From assembly GCA_947458675.1 (NCBI GenBank), contig CANHAW010000015.1:1-13981 (forward strand): a stretch of 13,981 nucleotides of DNA, in the 5' to 3' direction. Both the position numbers and the translations under genes were made by a program. The notes beneath the pieces were generated by a model. That model worked only from the letters and a program-made list of their open reading frames with translations. It was not told the origin of the DNA and searched no databases. Shown in pieces: positions 13,380 through 13,981 of this stretch (position 1 is the stretch's first letter; each line of letters begins with the position of its first letter). The stretch is from Beijerinckiaceae bacterium (GTDB lineage Bacteria > Pseudomonadota > Alphaproteobacteria > Rhizobiales > Beijerinckiaceae).

Positions 13380-13736
13380 GTGGTGTTGAAACAGATGTTG
13401 GCAGTGGCGCTGGTTGGTGCGGGCCTATGTGCGGGTTTGGACCGCGCATGGGCGCAGGCTCCTCGGCAGCAGGACTTCCGCATGACATGCGAGGGCGAGA
13501 AGGGGCCTTATGCGGTTGTCTATGACACGCGCACACGGCAGTTTGGGAACCAGAATCCCTCCTTTAGCCCGCCCTATGGATTGCGCCAGGCGCAGATCGA
13601 TGAGGATGGCGCGCTGGTCTGGGCTTTTGTGCGCGTGCATTACGGCGAGCGCGACATGCTGGCGCGTTTCGGTCGTGAAAAATGGATCCGTTATTTTTAC
13701 GGCAATGGCAGCGAAGTGATGCATCGCTGCCGCTAG
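13380..13736 (+). CDS. Small exported protein with two cysteines, unknown function
   Basis: A protein of about 118 residues with a Sec signal peptide: a lysine near the N terminus, a hydrophobic core (MLAVALVGAGLCAGL) and a likely signal peptidase site after AWA. The mature part is about 93 residues, predicted mostly beta, with one cysteine near its start (MTCEGE) and one two residues from its end (HRCR), likely to form a disulfide in the periplasm. I do not recognise the family. The start is uncertain: GTG at 13380 or 13383 follows a GGGGG stretch, ATG at 13350 has no ribosome-binding site, and ATG at 13395 would leave a very short n-region. It ends three bases from the convergent SDR gene, with no terminator between them. 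Confidence 0.65.
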   Translation: MVLKQMLAVALVGAGLCAGLDRAWAQAPRQQDFRMTCEGEKGPYAVVYDTRTRQFGNQNPSFSPPYGLRQAQIDEDGALVWAFVRVHYGERDMLARFGREKWIRYFYGNGSEVMHRCR

Positions 13737-13739
13737 GCC

Positions 13740-13981
13740 CTAGACGAGCGATGGATAAGAACCGCCGTCGAGATGGATGTTTTGCCCCGACATAAAGCCG
13801 GCATGGGCCGAGCAGAGAAAGGCGCAAGTGGCGCCGAATTCTTCGGGTCTGCCGAGGCGTTTGGCGGCAATCGAATCCACCTGCCGGCGGCGCGCTTCCT
13901 CATAGGTGATGGAGAAACGTTTCATCATGTCCTGCGCCATCTGATGCTGGCGGTCGGTGTCGATGCGCTCGGGCAGGAGAT
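13740..13981 (-). CDS. SDR-family oxidoreductase, C-terminal part (runs off right edge)
   Basis: Only the last 80 or so codons are present. RIDTDRQ near the visible start, then AAKRLGRPEEFGATCAFLCS and GFMSGQNIHLDGGSYPSLV at the end, are the classical C-terminal half of short-chain dehydrogenases/reductases of the FabG-like type: the post-active-site helix, the GRPEEF turn, and the SGQ-hxxDGG strand. The catalytic S-x-Y-x-K and the cofactor-binding G-x3-G-x-G lie outside the window, so neither activity nor cofactor can be judged. The RIDTDR segment recalls members annotated as 3-oxoacyl-ACP reductase-like. Substrate unknown. Confidence 0.88.
   Translation of the reverse strand, partial: LLPERIDTDRQHQMAQDMMKRFSITYEEARRRQVDSIAAKRLGRPEEFGATCAFLCSAHAGFMSGQNIHLDGGSYPSLV

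Overview
The window reads as ordinary chromosomal DNA of a GC-rich alphaproteobacterium, most likely of the Hyphomicrobiales (a Beijerinckiaceae, Methylocystaceae or Bradyrhizobium-like lineage). The reasons are the protein sequences themselves (MidA/NDUFAF7, YbjN beside ProC, UbiK-type coiled coil, a large RpoD with a long acidic linker), the yqeY-dnaG-rpoD order with divergent carA, and two kinds of palindromic intergenic repeat common in such genomes. Genus-level assignment is inference. I see no phage, plasmid, transposase, toxin or CRISPR genes.

Layout from left to right. (1) 1-746, minus strand: ybjN-like gene overlapping the 5' part of proC, which runs off the left edge. (2) 747-1266: a 520-base spacer with a candidate promoter and a stem-loop, leading into a 63-residue DUF465/YdcH-like small gene (1267-1458) and a TerC-family membrane protein (1484-2470). 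A perfect two-way terminator at 2493-2520 separates terC from the convergent ubiK-like gene. (3) 2546-2806 minus: UbiK-family factor. It is divergent from a tight plus-strand cluster lgt - midA - pgeF (3010-5685), whose upstream region carries three exact-period 17-base tandem repeats. (4) 5687-7630 minus: carA followed 27 bases later by a class I SAM methyltransferase that ends one base from pgeF. carA has a clear sigma70-type promoter at 7750-7778. (5) 7861-12627 plus: yqeY - dnaG - rpoD, a macromolecular-synthesis cluster without rpsU. A 121-base structured repeat and a perfect DnaA box lie between yqeY and dnaG, and a terminator and leader hairpin lie between dnaG and rpoD. (6) 12628-13981: rpoD terminator, a 97-base palindromic repeat, a CAT-anticodon tRNA best read as tRNA-Ile2, two small genes of unknown function (one membrane, one exported), and the 3' end of an SDR oxidoreductase on the minus strand.

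Functionally the genes are mostly housekeeping: replication initiation and primary transcription (dnaG, rpoD), pyrimidine/arginine precursor supply (carA), proline synthesis (proC), lipoprotein maturation and cell wall fidelity (lgt, pgeF), and respiratory-chain assembly (midA, ubiK). I found no undescribed system. The observations most worth checking are the DnaG whose four zinc-ligand positions are all substituted, the DnaA box just upstream of dnaG, the small DUF465-like gene leading terC, and the tandem repeats ahead of lgt.
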